Shown here: piece after piece, positions 53,607-61,721 of the stretch
Numbering within the stretch: position 1 is the stretch's first letter
How the letters are laid out: each line of letters starts with the position of its first letter
Assembly (NCBI GenBank): GCA_014360195.1
Contig: JACIXY010000009.1
Coordinates: 1 to 64,000, forward strand
DNA length: 64,000 nucleotides
Source: Bacillota bacterium
Lineage (GTDB): Bacteria > Bacillota > SHA-98 > UBA4971
Direction: 5' to 3'
The notes under the pieces: model-generated
Database searches by the model: none
What the model saw: only the letters and a program-made list of their open reading frames with translations
Told to the model about the DNA's origin: nothing
Translations under genes and position numbers: made by a program

Positions 53607-53927
53607 ATGGAAGAACAAGAAGTGCAGAAGCCTGTGGATACCGGCGTCGTTCCTCACCCATTGCTCGCATCGCTCCAACACCTCGGAGATCTCGATTCGC
53701 TATGTATCGCCGTTGAGTTCGAATGCGACGACTGCTGCAAGAAAGCCCTGAATGCGAGGATTCTGAGGGTAATCGGCGAATTCCTGGTCTTAGTAGGCTT
53801 CGAAGACGCTTGCATTGTGGTGAAGACGATAAGCGGCGGGCAGTTGGTAGAGAGGGAGCTAGTCAGGGCAATTGTCATTCCGCTCGACAGGGTCTGCAGC
53901 ATAGAGATTGGCGCTGTGCAGATATGA
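53607..53927 (+). CDS. uncharacterised small protein with CDDCC motif
   Basis: A 106-residue protein that starts after AAGGAGGTAAGAAAAG, a near-perfect ribosome binding site. The N-terminal 45 residues are acidic. The middle has EFECDDCCKKALNARILRVI and the rest is strand-rich (GEFLVLVGFEDACIVVKTIS, AIVIPLDRVCSIEIGAVQI). There is no signal peptide or TM segment. The fold could be a small SH3/Sm-like barrel with a metal- or thiol-binding CDDCC. I do not recognise a family. Confidence 0.7.
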   Translation: MEEQEVQKPVDTGVVPHPLLASLQHLGDLDSLCIAVEFECDDCCKKALNARILRVIGEFLVLVGFEDACIVVKTISGGQLVERELVRAIVIPLDRVCSIEIGAVQI

Positions 53928-54061
53928 TCATAACGGCTGCCATTGATTCCCTAGAAGGAGGGTGTGCACTCGTCCTCACTGACTGAGCTCGGTTCCTTCA
54001 GGGCTGGGCTCGGTTGCAGTTGACGAAAACGCACATATCAGAGACCCATTTCTGCCACCAA

Positions 54062-54260
54062 CTAAATGAGGGTGCGTTAGTCCTCGCCCCTTTGCCAGTA
54101 GTTGGCGGGTTGCCGGTGTTGCACTCGGGGACGGCGCCCCAAGCGGAGCGCGCTTCGCCAAAATCCGGCCCGTCGGGCAAGTGGCCGGATTTTCACACCC
54201 CTCGTGCAAGCACCGGCAACCCCTCCCAAAAGTCGAGAGCATTTCCGCACCCTCACTTAG
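54062..54260. repeat. nested inverted-repeat element, copy G (long form)
   Basis: A complete long copy: outer arms CTAAATGAGGGTGCG and CGCACCCTCACTTAG, inner arms GGGTTGCCGGTG and CACCGGCAACCC, internal AAAATCCGGCC / GGCCGGATTTT. It is nearly identical in plan to copy A, about 43 kb away, and lies outside the flagellar cluster, next to the recombinase relic. Confidence 0.85.
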
Positions 54261-54291
54261 GCGGGGGGTGAGATATAGGGGCCGCGGTGGC

Positions 54292-54456
54292 CTGACGTGG
54301 ACGTGGATGAAGTCTCTCGGGATCGCCGACGAGACGTTCGATGTCCTGCGCCACGCGCACACGAGCTGGCTCACCGCCCTCGGCATGCACCCGAAGGATA
54401 TCCAGGAGCGCCTGGGCCTGAGGCATGCTGACTTCTCCACGACGATGATGCTTTAG
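54292..54456 (+). pseudogene. tyrosine recombinase C-terminal fragment
   Basis: The frame reads FDVLRHAHTSWLTALGMHPK, then DIQERLGLRHADFSTTMML and stop. This matches the catalytic LRHTHAS...LLLAAGVHPKVVSERLGHS part of phage-type integrases. The TAG stop at 54454-54456 falls where the nucleophilic Tyr codon is expected. The frame stays open beyond it with QQAIDG. The N-terminal domains are missing. It lies about 145 bases from the 3' end of tRNA-Thr, a common integration site. Confidence 0.75.
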
Positions 54457-54561
54457 ATCCAGCAGGCCATCGACGGGGTAAACCCCGCGAGTGTGCTGGC
54501 AGGAGATGACATGGCATCGATCCGGCACCGACCACCTGCGCACGTTCGGGCACCGCGATGC

Positions 54562-54590
54562 AAAAAGCGCCGCAAACCCTTGCGGCGCTT
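54562..54590 (-). terminator. terminator of tRNA-Thr
   Basis: On the minus strand AAGCGCCGCAA / TTGCGGCGCTT forms a perfect 11-bp stem followed by TTTTTG, 10 bases beyond the tRNA 3' end. Confidence 0.85.
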
Positions 54591-54599
54591 GAAAACTCA

Positions 54600-54674
54600 T
54601 GGAGCCGACGACCGGACTTGAACCGGTAACCTGCGCATTACGAGTGCGCTGCTCTGCCATTGAGCTACGTCGGC
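54600..54674 (-). tRNA. tRNA-Thr (anticodon CGT)
   Basis: On the minus strand GCCGACG pairs with CGTCGGC. The D arm is GCTC/GAGC, the anticodon stem GCGCA/TGCGC with loop CTCGTAA, giving CGT, and the T arm is CCGGTTCAAGTCCGG. CCA is encoded. It decodes ACG. Confidence 0.97.
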
Positions 54675-54896
54675 ACCAAAACCAAAACCCTTTTCGATTC
54701 GGCCGCGTGCTGCGCATCAAGGACCCTGGACACGGCAACCGTCTCGCATTGAGAGTATAGCACAGGCGTGCTGGCGTGTAAAGGCCTCATCGGCGCATGG
54801 CGCAGGAGCGCGGTCGCGAACGCATCCCGACGGGACGGCGGCGAATTAACCGCGACTGTCAGGCACCGCCACGCTTCGCCCGCTGCGCCGTCTGCT

Positions 54897-56168
54897 CTAT
54901 AGCTCCGCGCCCACCGCCGTGCCCGCCTCCTGCGCAGCTGGGGCGGTCCCCACAGCCTCTCCGCGTCTTACCCCGAGCATGAGGGCGAACGCCACCGCGA
55001 AGCTCACGAACGCGCACATGAACAGGACCTGCTTCCCCAGGACATCCATGAACCAGCCGAAGACCGGCGGGGCCACGATTGCCGCAAGGGCCGAGAAGAA
55101 ATAGTAGAGGCCGGTGTACGCCCCGATCCTGGCCGCGGTGGTCATGTCCACGACCATCGGGTACGAGTTGATGTTTATGAGCGCCCATGCAGCGCCCCCC
55201 ACAAGCAGCAGAGCCGTGAGCGTCGTACCTGGGCGCGCGAACCTCATCGCGAGAAGCATGAGCGAAAGGCCCACGATCCCCGCCAATATCGTACGCCGCC
55301 GCCCGATAGCCGTGGCGATGAACCCGCTCGGGATGGCAAAGACCAGGAAGGACAGGGAGAAAAACCCGAGCACGAACGAAGCCGCCGCGGGGGTCATCCC
55401 CCACACTTCGACGCCGTACAGCGTAAACAGCGCTTCGACCCCGCTCCACCCGACAAACCAAAAGAAGATCGCAAGGAGCAAGCACAGGGCGCTCTTGTCC
55501 CGATCGGCCAGGACCTCGCCCATGGCCTGGATGATCCCGACACTCCCCTCCTTGCCGCCGCCGGCGTTGCCGGAACTGTCCGCGTGGCGCGGCTCGCGAA
55601 TAGTCCTGAGCAGAACCAGAAGGACGACAACCATGAGCGCGCTGGTCACGACGAACGGCAGGCTGGGGTCCACTTTGAAGAGCTGCGAGAACACGAAGAA
55701 GGCGAGGAGTGCGCCCAGGCCGCCCATGAAGTTGATTATGCCGTTGGCCTTGCTGCGGAGCGGGGACGGTGTGATGTCAGGCATCAGGGCCACCGTAGGT
55801 GCTCGGAAGGCCGTCATGGCGACGTTCATCACGATGATGACCGGAATCATCGCCGTCAGGGCGAACCTTGTGAGTGGAATCAGCGCAAAGAACACCGCGG
55901 CCACGGGCACCCCAGCGAGCAGGAACGGCATCCTGCGCCCGACCCTCGTCCACGTCCTGTCGCTGAGTGCACCAAAGTAGGGCTGTAGGGTTATGGCCGC
56001 GATGTTGTCAAAAGTCATGATGATGCCGACAAGCGTGGTGCGGTAGGCGACGTCCTTGAGAAGATCGGAAAGAAAGATGGGCACATAGGAGTTGTAGATG
56101 GACCAGCTCAGCGATATGCTGAAGAACCCAAGGCCGAGGACGAAAGTCCTGAGATAATTCAGCCGCAC
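54897..56168 (-). CDS. MFS transporter, SLC45/GPH-like
   Basis: A 423-residue protein with about 12 TM segments. The start LRTFVLGLGFFSISLSWSIY, then QPYFGALSDRTWTRVGRRMP as the loop 2-3 motif, and RAPTVALMPDITPSPLRSKA resemble the sucrose/glycoside transporters of the SLC45 and GPH groups. The GTG at 56168 has AAAGGAGGA upstream. A phosphodiesterase gene and an oxidoreductase gene lie upstream on the same strand. The substrate is unknown. Confidence 0.85.
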   Translation of the reverse strand: MRLNYLRTFVLGLGFFSISLSWSIYNSYVPIFLSDLLKDVAYRTTLVGIIMTFDNIAAITLQPYFGALSDRTWTRVGRRMPFLLAGVPVAAVFFALIPLTRFALTAMIPVIIVMNVAMTAFRAPTVALMPDITPSPLRSKANGIINFMGGLGALLAFFVFSQLFKVDPSLPFVVTSALMVVVLLVLLRTIREPRHADSSGNAGGGKEGSVGIIQAMGEVLADRDKSALCLLLAIFFWFVGWSGVEALFTLYGVEVWGMTPAAASFVLGFFSLSFLVFAIPSGFIATAIGRRRTILAGIVGLSLMLLAMRFARPGTTLTALLLVGGAAWALININSYPMVVDMTTAARIGAYTGLYYFFSALAAIVAPPVFGWFMDVLGKQVLFMCAFVSFAVAFALMLGVRRGEAVGTAPAAQEAGTAVGAEL

Positions 56169-56357
56169 CGGGTCATCCTCCTTTCAAGCCTTCATACTGG
56201 ACTTTCATGCCTCCTGCTTTCCGCTTTCGCGGCAGTGAGCCCGCCTTCTTGTTTGTCGTTGGTTCTGCCCGGGGGCGGAGCGACATGCCGACGCCGGCGG
56301 GACCACGAAGACGCGCCTGACATCGTGCGCCCCGTCCGGACGTGCCGCGGTGCCTCT

Positions 56358-57290
56358 TCACGCAGACGCGGCTCTGACAACTTGGAGCATCGCCGCAGGA
56401 CGGTTGGTTATCACGGCGTCGACACCCCAAGCTACCATCCTGCGCATGTCGTCGGGATTGTCGACGGTCCACGTGTTCACCGCGAGGCCCGCGGCGTGGG
56501 CGCCAGCCACGATCTCCGGGACAACCGCATAGAACGCCGGGTGCAGGGCGTCCGCCGGGACGTGCCTGGCATACACCCACGGGTCCACAAGCCCCTCCAT
56601 GTACAGAACGCCCGTCCTGATCGACGAGTCCAGGGCCTTGGCCGCCCTCAGCGAGAAGTGGTTAAACGACGAGAGCACCGTCTTCTCGACGATGCCGAAG
56701 TCCTTCAGCACGGCAATGGTTTTCTCCTCGATGCCGGGGTAGAGGACAAGCCCGCTCTTAATCTCGATGTTGATGAGGCTGCATTTCGCGGCCACAAGCT
56801 CGAGGACCTCTTCGAGGGTTGGGATCTTCTCACCTGCGAATGGAGCATCGGCAGTGCCGGTACCGCCACTGCGGCCGGCAGCGCCGTCGTTACCGGCACT
56901 GCGGGCGTCGCCGCCGAAGGGGCCGCACCCGCTGCCACTACTTGCGCCGCCGCTTTCTTGCTTAAACCATGAGCCTGCATCAAGCGCCTTCAGCTCGGCA
57001 AGGGTCATGTCCTTCACCCATCCCTTGCCGTTCGTCGTCCTGTCCACTCGCTCGTCGTGGATCACCACCAGCTTCCCGTCGCGGGAAAGCTGCACATCAA
57101 GCTCGAAACCGTCTACACCGGCATCGAGGCCGGCCCTGAACGCCGCGAGGGTGTTCTCCGGCGCCACGTCAGGCGCGCCCCGGTGCCCGAGGACAAGAGG
57201 CTTCGCCGCCACCTTCCCACCCACCCCCCGTTTACAGGTCTCTTCTCGCAAGCGCAGGGCGCCGCTCGCACGCAGCGCCCTGCGAAGCAT
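56358..57290 (-). CDS. glycerophosphodiester phosphodiesterase
   Basis: A 310-residue enzyme that releases glycerol 3-phosphate from glycerophosphodiesters. Catalytic and metal motifs are visible: LGHRGAPDVAPENTLAAF, FELDVQLSRDGKLVVIHDE, DRTTNGKG, INIEIKSGL and a C-terminal VNTWTVDNPDDMRRMVAWGV, DAVITNRP. A Gly/Ser/Asp-rich insertion of about 40 residues (about 112-150) sits between strands and is not found in the usual family. No signal peptide is present. The start is uncertain because the first 28 residues are Arg-rich and poorly conserved. Confidence 0.92.
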   Translation of the reverse strand: MLRRALRASGALRLREETCKRGVGGKVAAKPLVLGHRGAPDVAPENTLAAFRAGLDAGVDGFELDVQLSRDGKLVVIHDERVDRTTNGKGWVKDMTLAELKALDAGSWFKQESGGASSGSGCGPFGGDARSAGNDGAAGRSGGTGTADAPFAGEKIPTLEEVLELVAAKCSLINIEIKSGLVLYPGIEEKTIAVLKDFGIVEKTVLSSFNHFSLRAAKALDSSIRTGVLYMEGLVDPWVYARHVPADALHPAFYAVVPEIVAGAHAAGLAVNTWTVDNPDDMRRMVAWGVDAVITNRPAAMLQVVRAASA

Positions 57291-57343
57291 GGCCTTTCAT
57301 CTATTCAACGGGGACCCCGCGATCCCAGCCTGCCCGCTCCTGA

Positions 57344-59272
57344 CTATATCTCATGCGCCACGCGCATGCCCTCGAACACGGCATGGGTTATGCGGCGCGG
57401 CCTCCAGGCGTCCCCGATGACGTAGTAGTCTATCCCGGCGCCTTCGAGCTGCTTTGCGAGGCCATCCTCCGGCGCCGACCCCACCGCGATGACGACGGAG
57501 TCGAAGCCCGAAAGGGTCTCGCTCTTCCCATCTTTCTCCACCGTGACTTCGCGCTCGCCAATTGAGGCCAGCTTCGCGCCGGTCACGATCTTCACGCCCC
57601 GCCCCGCCAGGCGGTCCAGCAGGAGCGCCCCCACGAGCGGCCCGACATCGGAAGCCACGCGCGGCAGCATCTCGATGATCGTGACCTCGTGTCCTTTCTC
57701 GGCAAGGTGCTCCGCGGTCTCGCACCCTACGAGGCCGCCGCCTATGATTGCGACCTTCTTCCCCACGGTCGCCTTGCCAGTCAGCACGTCCCACGACATC
57801 ACCACATTGGGCCGGTCGGCCCCCGGCACGTTCACGCGCGCCGGACGAGCACCGGTCGCGATCACCACCACGTCCGGCCTCTCGGTGCGGATGGCGTCCA
57901 GGGTCGCCTCCCTGTTCACCTGGACGTTGACCTTGAGCCTGCCCATCTCCCTCATGAGAAAGTCCCTGAACGTGGCGATCTCGCCCTTCTGGGGCGGTGT
58001 CGCCGCAAGCGGCAGCTGCCCGCCCAGGCTGGGGCCCTTCTCCCACAGCGTGACCTGGTGGCCGCGGAGCGCCGCCACGCGCGCGGCCTCCATGCCAGCT
58101 GGCCCACCGCCCACCACGAGGACCTTGCGGGCAGCCGGGGCTTTCGCGAGGGTGAACGCCGACTCGAACCCCGCCCGGGCGTTCACGGTGCACCCGATGG
58201 GATGGTCCTGGAACAGCTCGTCGATGCATCCCTGGCAGCACGCGATACACCTCCGGAGTTCGTCCACGCGTCCCTCCGCGATCTTGCGCGGCGTGTCCGG
58301 ATCCGTGAGGAGCTGGCGCCCCATGGCGATGAGGTCGGCTTTACCCTGGGCGAGCAGCCCTTCCGCGACCTCGGGGTCGTTGATGCGACCCACCGCTATG
58401 ACCGGGATCTTCACGACGGATTTTACCCCACTCGCAAGGTCCGCAAGGCACGCGCGCGGCAGTGACATCGGCTGAATGATCCACACTGCCGACTCGTACA
58501 CGCCCGCCGAGACGTGCAGAGCGTTGATGCCCTCGTGCTCCAGGCGCCTGGCCACCTCTTTTGTTTCGTCCAGGGTGAGTCCGCCTGGCACCTTCTCGTC
58601 GGCGCTCATCCGGTACAGCACCGGGAAGTCAGGCCCGACCGCCTGCCGCACAGCGCGCACCACCTCAAGCGGAAAGCGCAGCCGGTTTTCGAGGGGTCCG
58701 CCGTACTCGTCGGTCCTCTTGTTGGCATACGGGGACAGGAATTCGTCGATGAGGTAACCGTGGGCGCCGTGAACCTCCACGGCGTCGAAGCCTGCGGCCT
58801 TCGCTCGGCGCGCCGCCTCGCCGAAGGCCCGCACAATCATGGCGATCTCGTCCTTCGACATCTCTTTGGGCGTCTCGCCCTTCGTCGGGTCCGGTATCGG
58901 CGACGGGGCCAGGAGCGGCTCGCCCGTCACATCGGAGGTGGTCTGCCTGCCGCCGTGGTAAAGCTGGATGGCGATCTTCGCGCCGTGGGCGTGGACGGCG
59001 TCCACCAGGCTGCGCAGGCCGGGGATGAGCTTGTCCGAGTAGATGCCGACCTGGTTCTGAAAGCCCCTGCCGGACGGGTGTACGTACGCAGCCTCCACGA
59101 TGATGAGGCCCACCCCGCCCCTCGCGCGCTCCGCGTGGTACGCGCGCAGCCTGTCGGTGACCGACCCGTCCTCATAGGCGTAGTTGGTCACCATGGGCGG
59201 CATAACCACCCTGTTTCGGAGGTCCATGTTCCCGATCTTCGTCGGGCTCGTGAGATTCGGAAATCCTGCCAT
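57344..59272 (-). CDS. NADH:flavin oxidoreductase, Old Yellow Enzyme/2,4-dienoyl-CoA reductase type
   Basis: A 642-residue protein. The N-terminal TIM barrel (1-340) binds FMN: LRNRVVMPPMVTNYAYEDGS, EVHGAHGYLIDEFLSPYANK, RTDEYGGPLENR. A 4Fe-4S cluster motif CIACCQGC with a further Cys 12 residues on follows. The C-terminal FAD/NADH part has VLVVGGGPAGMEAARVAALR and VAIIGGGLVGCETAEHLAEK. It would reduce an unsaturated substrate with electrons from NAD(P)H. The ATG at 59272 follows AAAGGAAG. The GDPD gene follows after 53 bases. Confidence 0.93.
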   Translation of the reverse strand: MAGFPNLTSPTKIGNMDLRNRVVMPPMVTNYAYEDGSVTDRLRAYHAERARGGVGLIIVEAAYVHPSGRGFQNQVGIYSDKLIPGLRSLVDAVHAHGAKIAIQLYHGGRQTTSDVTGEPLLAPSPIPDPTKGETPKEMSKDEIAMIVRAFGEAARRAKAAGFDAVEVHGAHGYLIDEFLSPYANKRTDEYGGPLENRLRFPLEVVRAVRQAVGPDFPVLYRMSADEKVPGGLTLDETKEVARRLEHEGINALHVSAGVYESAVWIIQPMSLPRACLADLASGVKSVVKIPVIAVGRINDPEVAEGLLAQGKADLIAMGRQLLTDPDTPRKIAEGRVDELRRCIACCQGCIDELFQDHPIGCTVNARAGFESAFTLAKAPAARKVLVVGGGPAGMEAARVAALRGHQVTLWEKGPSLGGQLPLAATPPQKGEIATFRDFLMREMGRLKVNVQVNREATLDAIRTERPDVVVIATGARPARVNVPGADRPNVVMSWDVLTGKATVGKKVAIIGGGLVGCETAEHLAEKGHEVTIIEMLPRVASDVGPLVGALLLDRLAGRGVKIVTGAKLASIGEREVTVEKDGKSETLSGFDSVVIAVGSAPEDGLAKQLEGAGIDYYVIGDAWRPRRITHAVFEGMRVAHEI

Positions 59273-59528
59273 GCAGCACTCGCTTCCTTTCCTGGCGTTG
59301 TTGAACTCTTGGACCGCTAGACGCGCCCCGCAATAGGTTTTGCCAGGGCGCGGAAACGTATGCTCAGCGTGATGTTGCACCGCGTTCTGCAGGTAGAGTG
59401 CTCCACGCTGCTATTACCAACGGCGCTCACACTCGAGGCTCTGCAAAGGATTGCCGATTAATGATTCTATAACAGTGTTCTACGGAGCCACAAACCACGA
59501 CGCGACGCCATGTGTCAAGTCCTGCATG

Positions 59529-60035
59529 TCACCTGCTCCGCCACCGGGCCAGCCGCGCGGCGCATTCCTGTTGTGGCAGCCGGCTTCCCGCAACAAGCAT
59601 CATCCCAAGAGCGGTCGCTGCTGTTCCCATATCGATGGCTTGCAGTCTCACCATTTCATCAAGGAGCCACAGGACTCCATGGACCGTCACACCGTGTTCT
59701 TCTGCCGCGCGCCTGAGGTGGTTGTCACCAGTGAGAAGCGGAGCCTTGAGCCGCATCGCGAGCACCAGCGCAAAAAGGTCGTTGGTAGACACTGCTCGAT
59801 ACCGTTCCCGGCACCGCAATTGCGACACAAAGCGCACCTCACTGCCTGATAGCTCGCAGCTTGCCAGGCCGTATCCAATGAGCTCGGCTCCATCGGGGAC
59901 CAACAGTTCTTGCACGATGACATCTGGTGCGGCAAATCTGGCGGGGAGATCGAAGACTCTGCGCGCCAGCCCGCCCGCATGAAGGTCGATCCAGATATTG
60001 GCGTCAGTGACGTAGGTCTGCCGGTAGTCCATCAT
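59529..60035 (-). CDS. PIN-domain protein, probable ribonuclease toxin
   Basis: A PIN domain with the acidic residues expected for metal-dependent RNase activity: VTDANIWIDL, VIVQELLVPDG, STNDLFALVLAMRLKAPLLT, then GDNHLRR. About 168 residues from the ATG at 60035. Its start overlaps the end of the XRE-M78 gene upstream, so the two are coupled. Xre/Zn-peptidase (COG2856) plus PIN (COG2405) pairs are predicted toxin-antitoxin systems in the literature. Confidence 0.85.
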   Translation of the reverse strand: MMDYRQTYVTDANIWIDLHAGGLARRVFDLPARFAAPDVIVQELLVPDGAELIGYGLASCELSGSEVRFVSQLRCRERYRAVSTNDLFALVLAMRLKAPLLTGDNHLRRAAEEHGVTVHGVLWLLDEMVRLQAIDMGTAATALGMMLVAGSRLPQQECAARLARWRSR

Positions 60036-61089
60036 GCTCCTCCGCAATCTGTTTGCGGAAGTCACTGAGGGGTATGCCTAGCAACTCAGACGCACGGGCG
60101 TGTGAAATGATACCTTCAGCCACCGCCCGCAGGGCGAGCCTCCTCATTCGACTGGGCTTTTCGGGCGGCAACTGGTCACCAGGCTCTTCCTTGTGCCATC
60201 CGCGGCTGCGAAACGTCTTGAACAGCCGCACCGCCGCTGCCTCCGATAGGACGCCGGTATCTTGCGCCCGGCGAACCCAAGCCTGCATGCTCAGGCCGTA
60301 CTTGTGCTTCAAGAGATGTAGTTCGAGGAGGCCCAGGTTCCGGCGTTGTTCTCCGAGCTCCAACTTTACAACGCTAGCTGGCACCAGGAATGCGCCCGCA
60401 AACCTGTGGGCGGCCGCTTCTGCTGATAGCGCTCGCGCTCCGGACTCCTTTTCATCGACTTCTAGCACAATGTGCCCCAACTCGTGGGCGAGGTTGAACC
60501 TCTGCCGGTCTCCAGGAACGTCATCCCTGACCACGATCACTGGATCATGCCCGGCCCAGAAGGTGCAAGCGTCGAAGTCGGGATAGCCATCAACAAGGCC
60601 AACCTTGATGCCGTGGTCCTCCAGCACTTCCATGAGGTTCTCGATGGGGGAAAGGCCGAGGTCCCATCTCATACGCAAGTTCTCTGCAGCATCCTCGATC
60701 TCCTCCAGCGTGCTAACACGGTAGCGCAGGTCCTCCGGGAATCGGGGTCTTGCGCAACAGCCAAACGGTGTCAGGGTCTCGATTTCCACATAGCGCTCCA
60801 GCCATTCCTGGATCCGCGCCGCAATGGAGTCTTCCTCTGCACGCGTAAGCCTAGACCGCTTGCGATGGTACGCAGGCACGATGGTGACTTCGGACGAAGG
60901 TCGGAGGAAAAACTCCACCTTGACCCCCAGCCCAGCCGCCAGGCGCAGCAGAGCTCTCGAGCTCGGGACGTCAAGATCTCTCTCGTACTTTGAAATCGCC
61001 TGCGCGCTGAGACCTGCCTTCTCCGCCAGGCCGCGCAGACTGAGCGCCGCCGCCCTTCGGGCAAGTCTTATCCGTTGGCCGATCGACAC
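60004..61089 (-). CDS. XRE-family regulator with M78 (ImmA/IrrE) peptidase domain, antitoxin partner
   Basis: A 361-residue protein. The HTH lies at about 5-60 (IGQRIRLARRAAALSLRGLA, EKAGLSAQAISKYERDLDVP). The metallopeptidase has RFNLAHELGHIVLE with the HExxH-type HELGH at about 213-217, plus a following Glu-rich stretch. The GTG at 61089 lies 8 bases after AGGAGG and is preferred over the GTG at 61098, which overlaps the binding site. It probably represses its own promoter at the inverted repeat upstream and neutralises the PIN protein. Confidence 0.9.
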   Translation of the reverse strand: MSIGQRIRLARRAAALSLRGLAEKAGLSAQAISKYERDLDVPSSRALLRLAAGLGVKVEFFLRPSSEVTIVPAYHRKRSRLTRAEEDSIAARIQEWLERYVEIETLTPFGCCARPRFPEDLRYRVSTLEEIEDAAENLRMRWDLGLSPIENLMEVLEDHGIKVGLVDGYPDFDACTFWAGHDPVIVVRDDVPGDRQRFNLAHELGHIVLEVDEKESGARALSAEAAAHRFAGAFLVPASVVKLELGEQRRNLGLLELHLLKHKYGLSMQAWVRRAQDTGVLSEAAAVRLFKTFRSRGWHKEEPGDQLPPEKPSRMRRLALRAVAEGIISHARASELLGIPLSDFRKQIAEEHDGLPADLRH

Positions 61090-61107
61090 CAGCGTCACCT
61101 CCTTTCA

Positions 61108-61149
61108 CCGGTTTACATTGTACTGTATTTGCGGCTATTTGTAAACCGG
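61108..61149 (-). promoter_or_regulatory. sigma-A promoter framed by a perfect inverted repeat
   Basis: Minus strand TTTACA (61145-61140), a 17-base spacer and TACAAT (61122-61117). Perfect 10-bp arms CCGGTTTACA / TGTAAACCGG lie at 61108-61117 and 61140-61149. One arm covers the -35 box and the other starts at the last base of the -10 box. This is a classic arrangement for autorepression by the XRE protein. Confidence 0.85.
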
Positions 61150-61163
61150 CAGGGGCAATTTCG

Positions 61164-61721
61164 TCACCCGTGGATGAGCCGGGGCAGGCATCGCACGCAT
61201 ACCCAAAGGCTGTCGCCCTTGAAGCGGCACGGTATGAGGACCTCAGCGCCCTCGCGCGCCCCGCACAGGAAGCATCCCTGGGTGATGTGCGCCTGCGGCC
61301 GCAGTTGTGGTTGCGGTTGCGGTTGCGCCTGCCCACGCGTCTGCGGAGGCAGTTGCGGCTGCGGCTGCATATGCGCCTGTAGTTCGGGCTCCGGCTGCGG
61401 CTGCATGTGCACCTGCGGCTCTGACTCTGCTTGTGGCTGTGGCTGTGGCTCCACCTGCGGCTGGGATTCCGATTGCAGCTGGCTCGTTGCGTGCTGTCCT
61501 GCGGCCCCCCGCGAGAATTCCCGCGCCTCCCTTTCCTCGATGGACAGCGCTCCCGTGGGACAGACGGTTAGGCAGAAGCCTGCGCCGTCGCACAGCTCCT
61601 CGCGGACCACCCTCGCTTTGCCGTCCACGATCTGGATGGCGCCTTCTGCGCACGGGGTCACACAAAGGCCGCATCCGTTGCACTTTTCCTCGTCGATTCT
61701 GACGATCTTTCTTATGGGCAT
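61164..61721 (-). CDS. 2[4Fe-4S] ferredoxin with Gln-Pro repeat linker and C-terminal Cys motif
   Basis: A 185-residue protein. The N-terminal ferredoxin domain (1-62) has CNGCGLCVTPC and CDGAGFCLTVC; the second motif shows CX6CX3C instead of CX2CX2CX3C, so the second cluster lacks one usual ligand. A linker of about 65 residues is built of (Q/E)PQ-type repeats (QPQVEPQPQPQAESEPQ). The C terminus has CFLCG and VCVRC, a likely zinc- or cluster-binding pair. It is near cooS and may carry electrons for CO dehydrogenase. The linker length probably varies between strains because the DNA is a simple repeat. Confidence 0.8.
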   Translation of the reverse strand: MPIRKIVRIDEEKCNGCGLCVTPCAEGAIQIVDGKARVVREELCDGAGFCLTVCPTGALSIEEREAREFSRGAAGQHATSQLQSESQPQVEPQPQPQAESEPQVHMQPQPEPELQAHMQPQPQLPPQTRGQAQPQPQPQLRPQAHITQGCFLCGAREGAEVLIPCRFKGDSLWVCVRCLPRLIHG

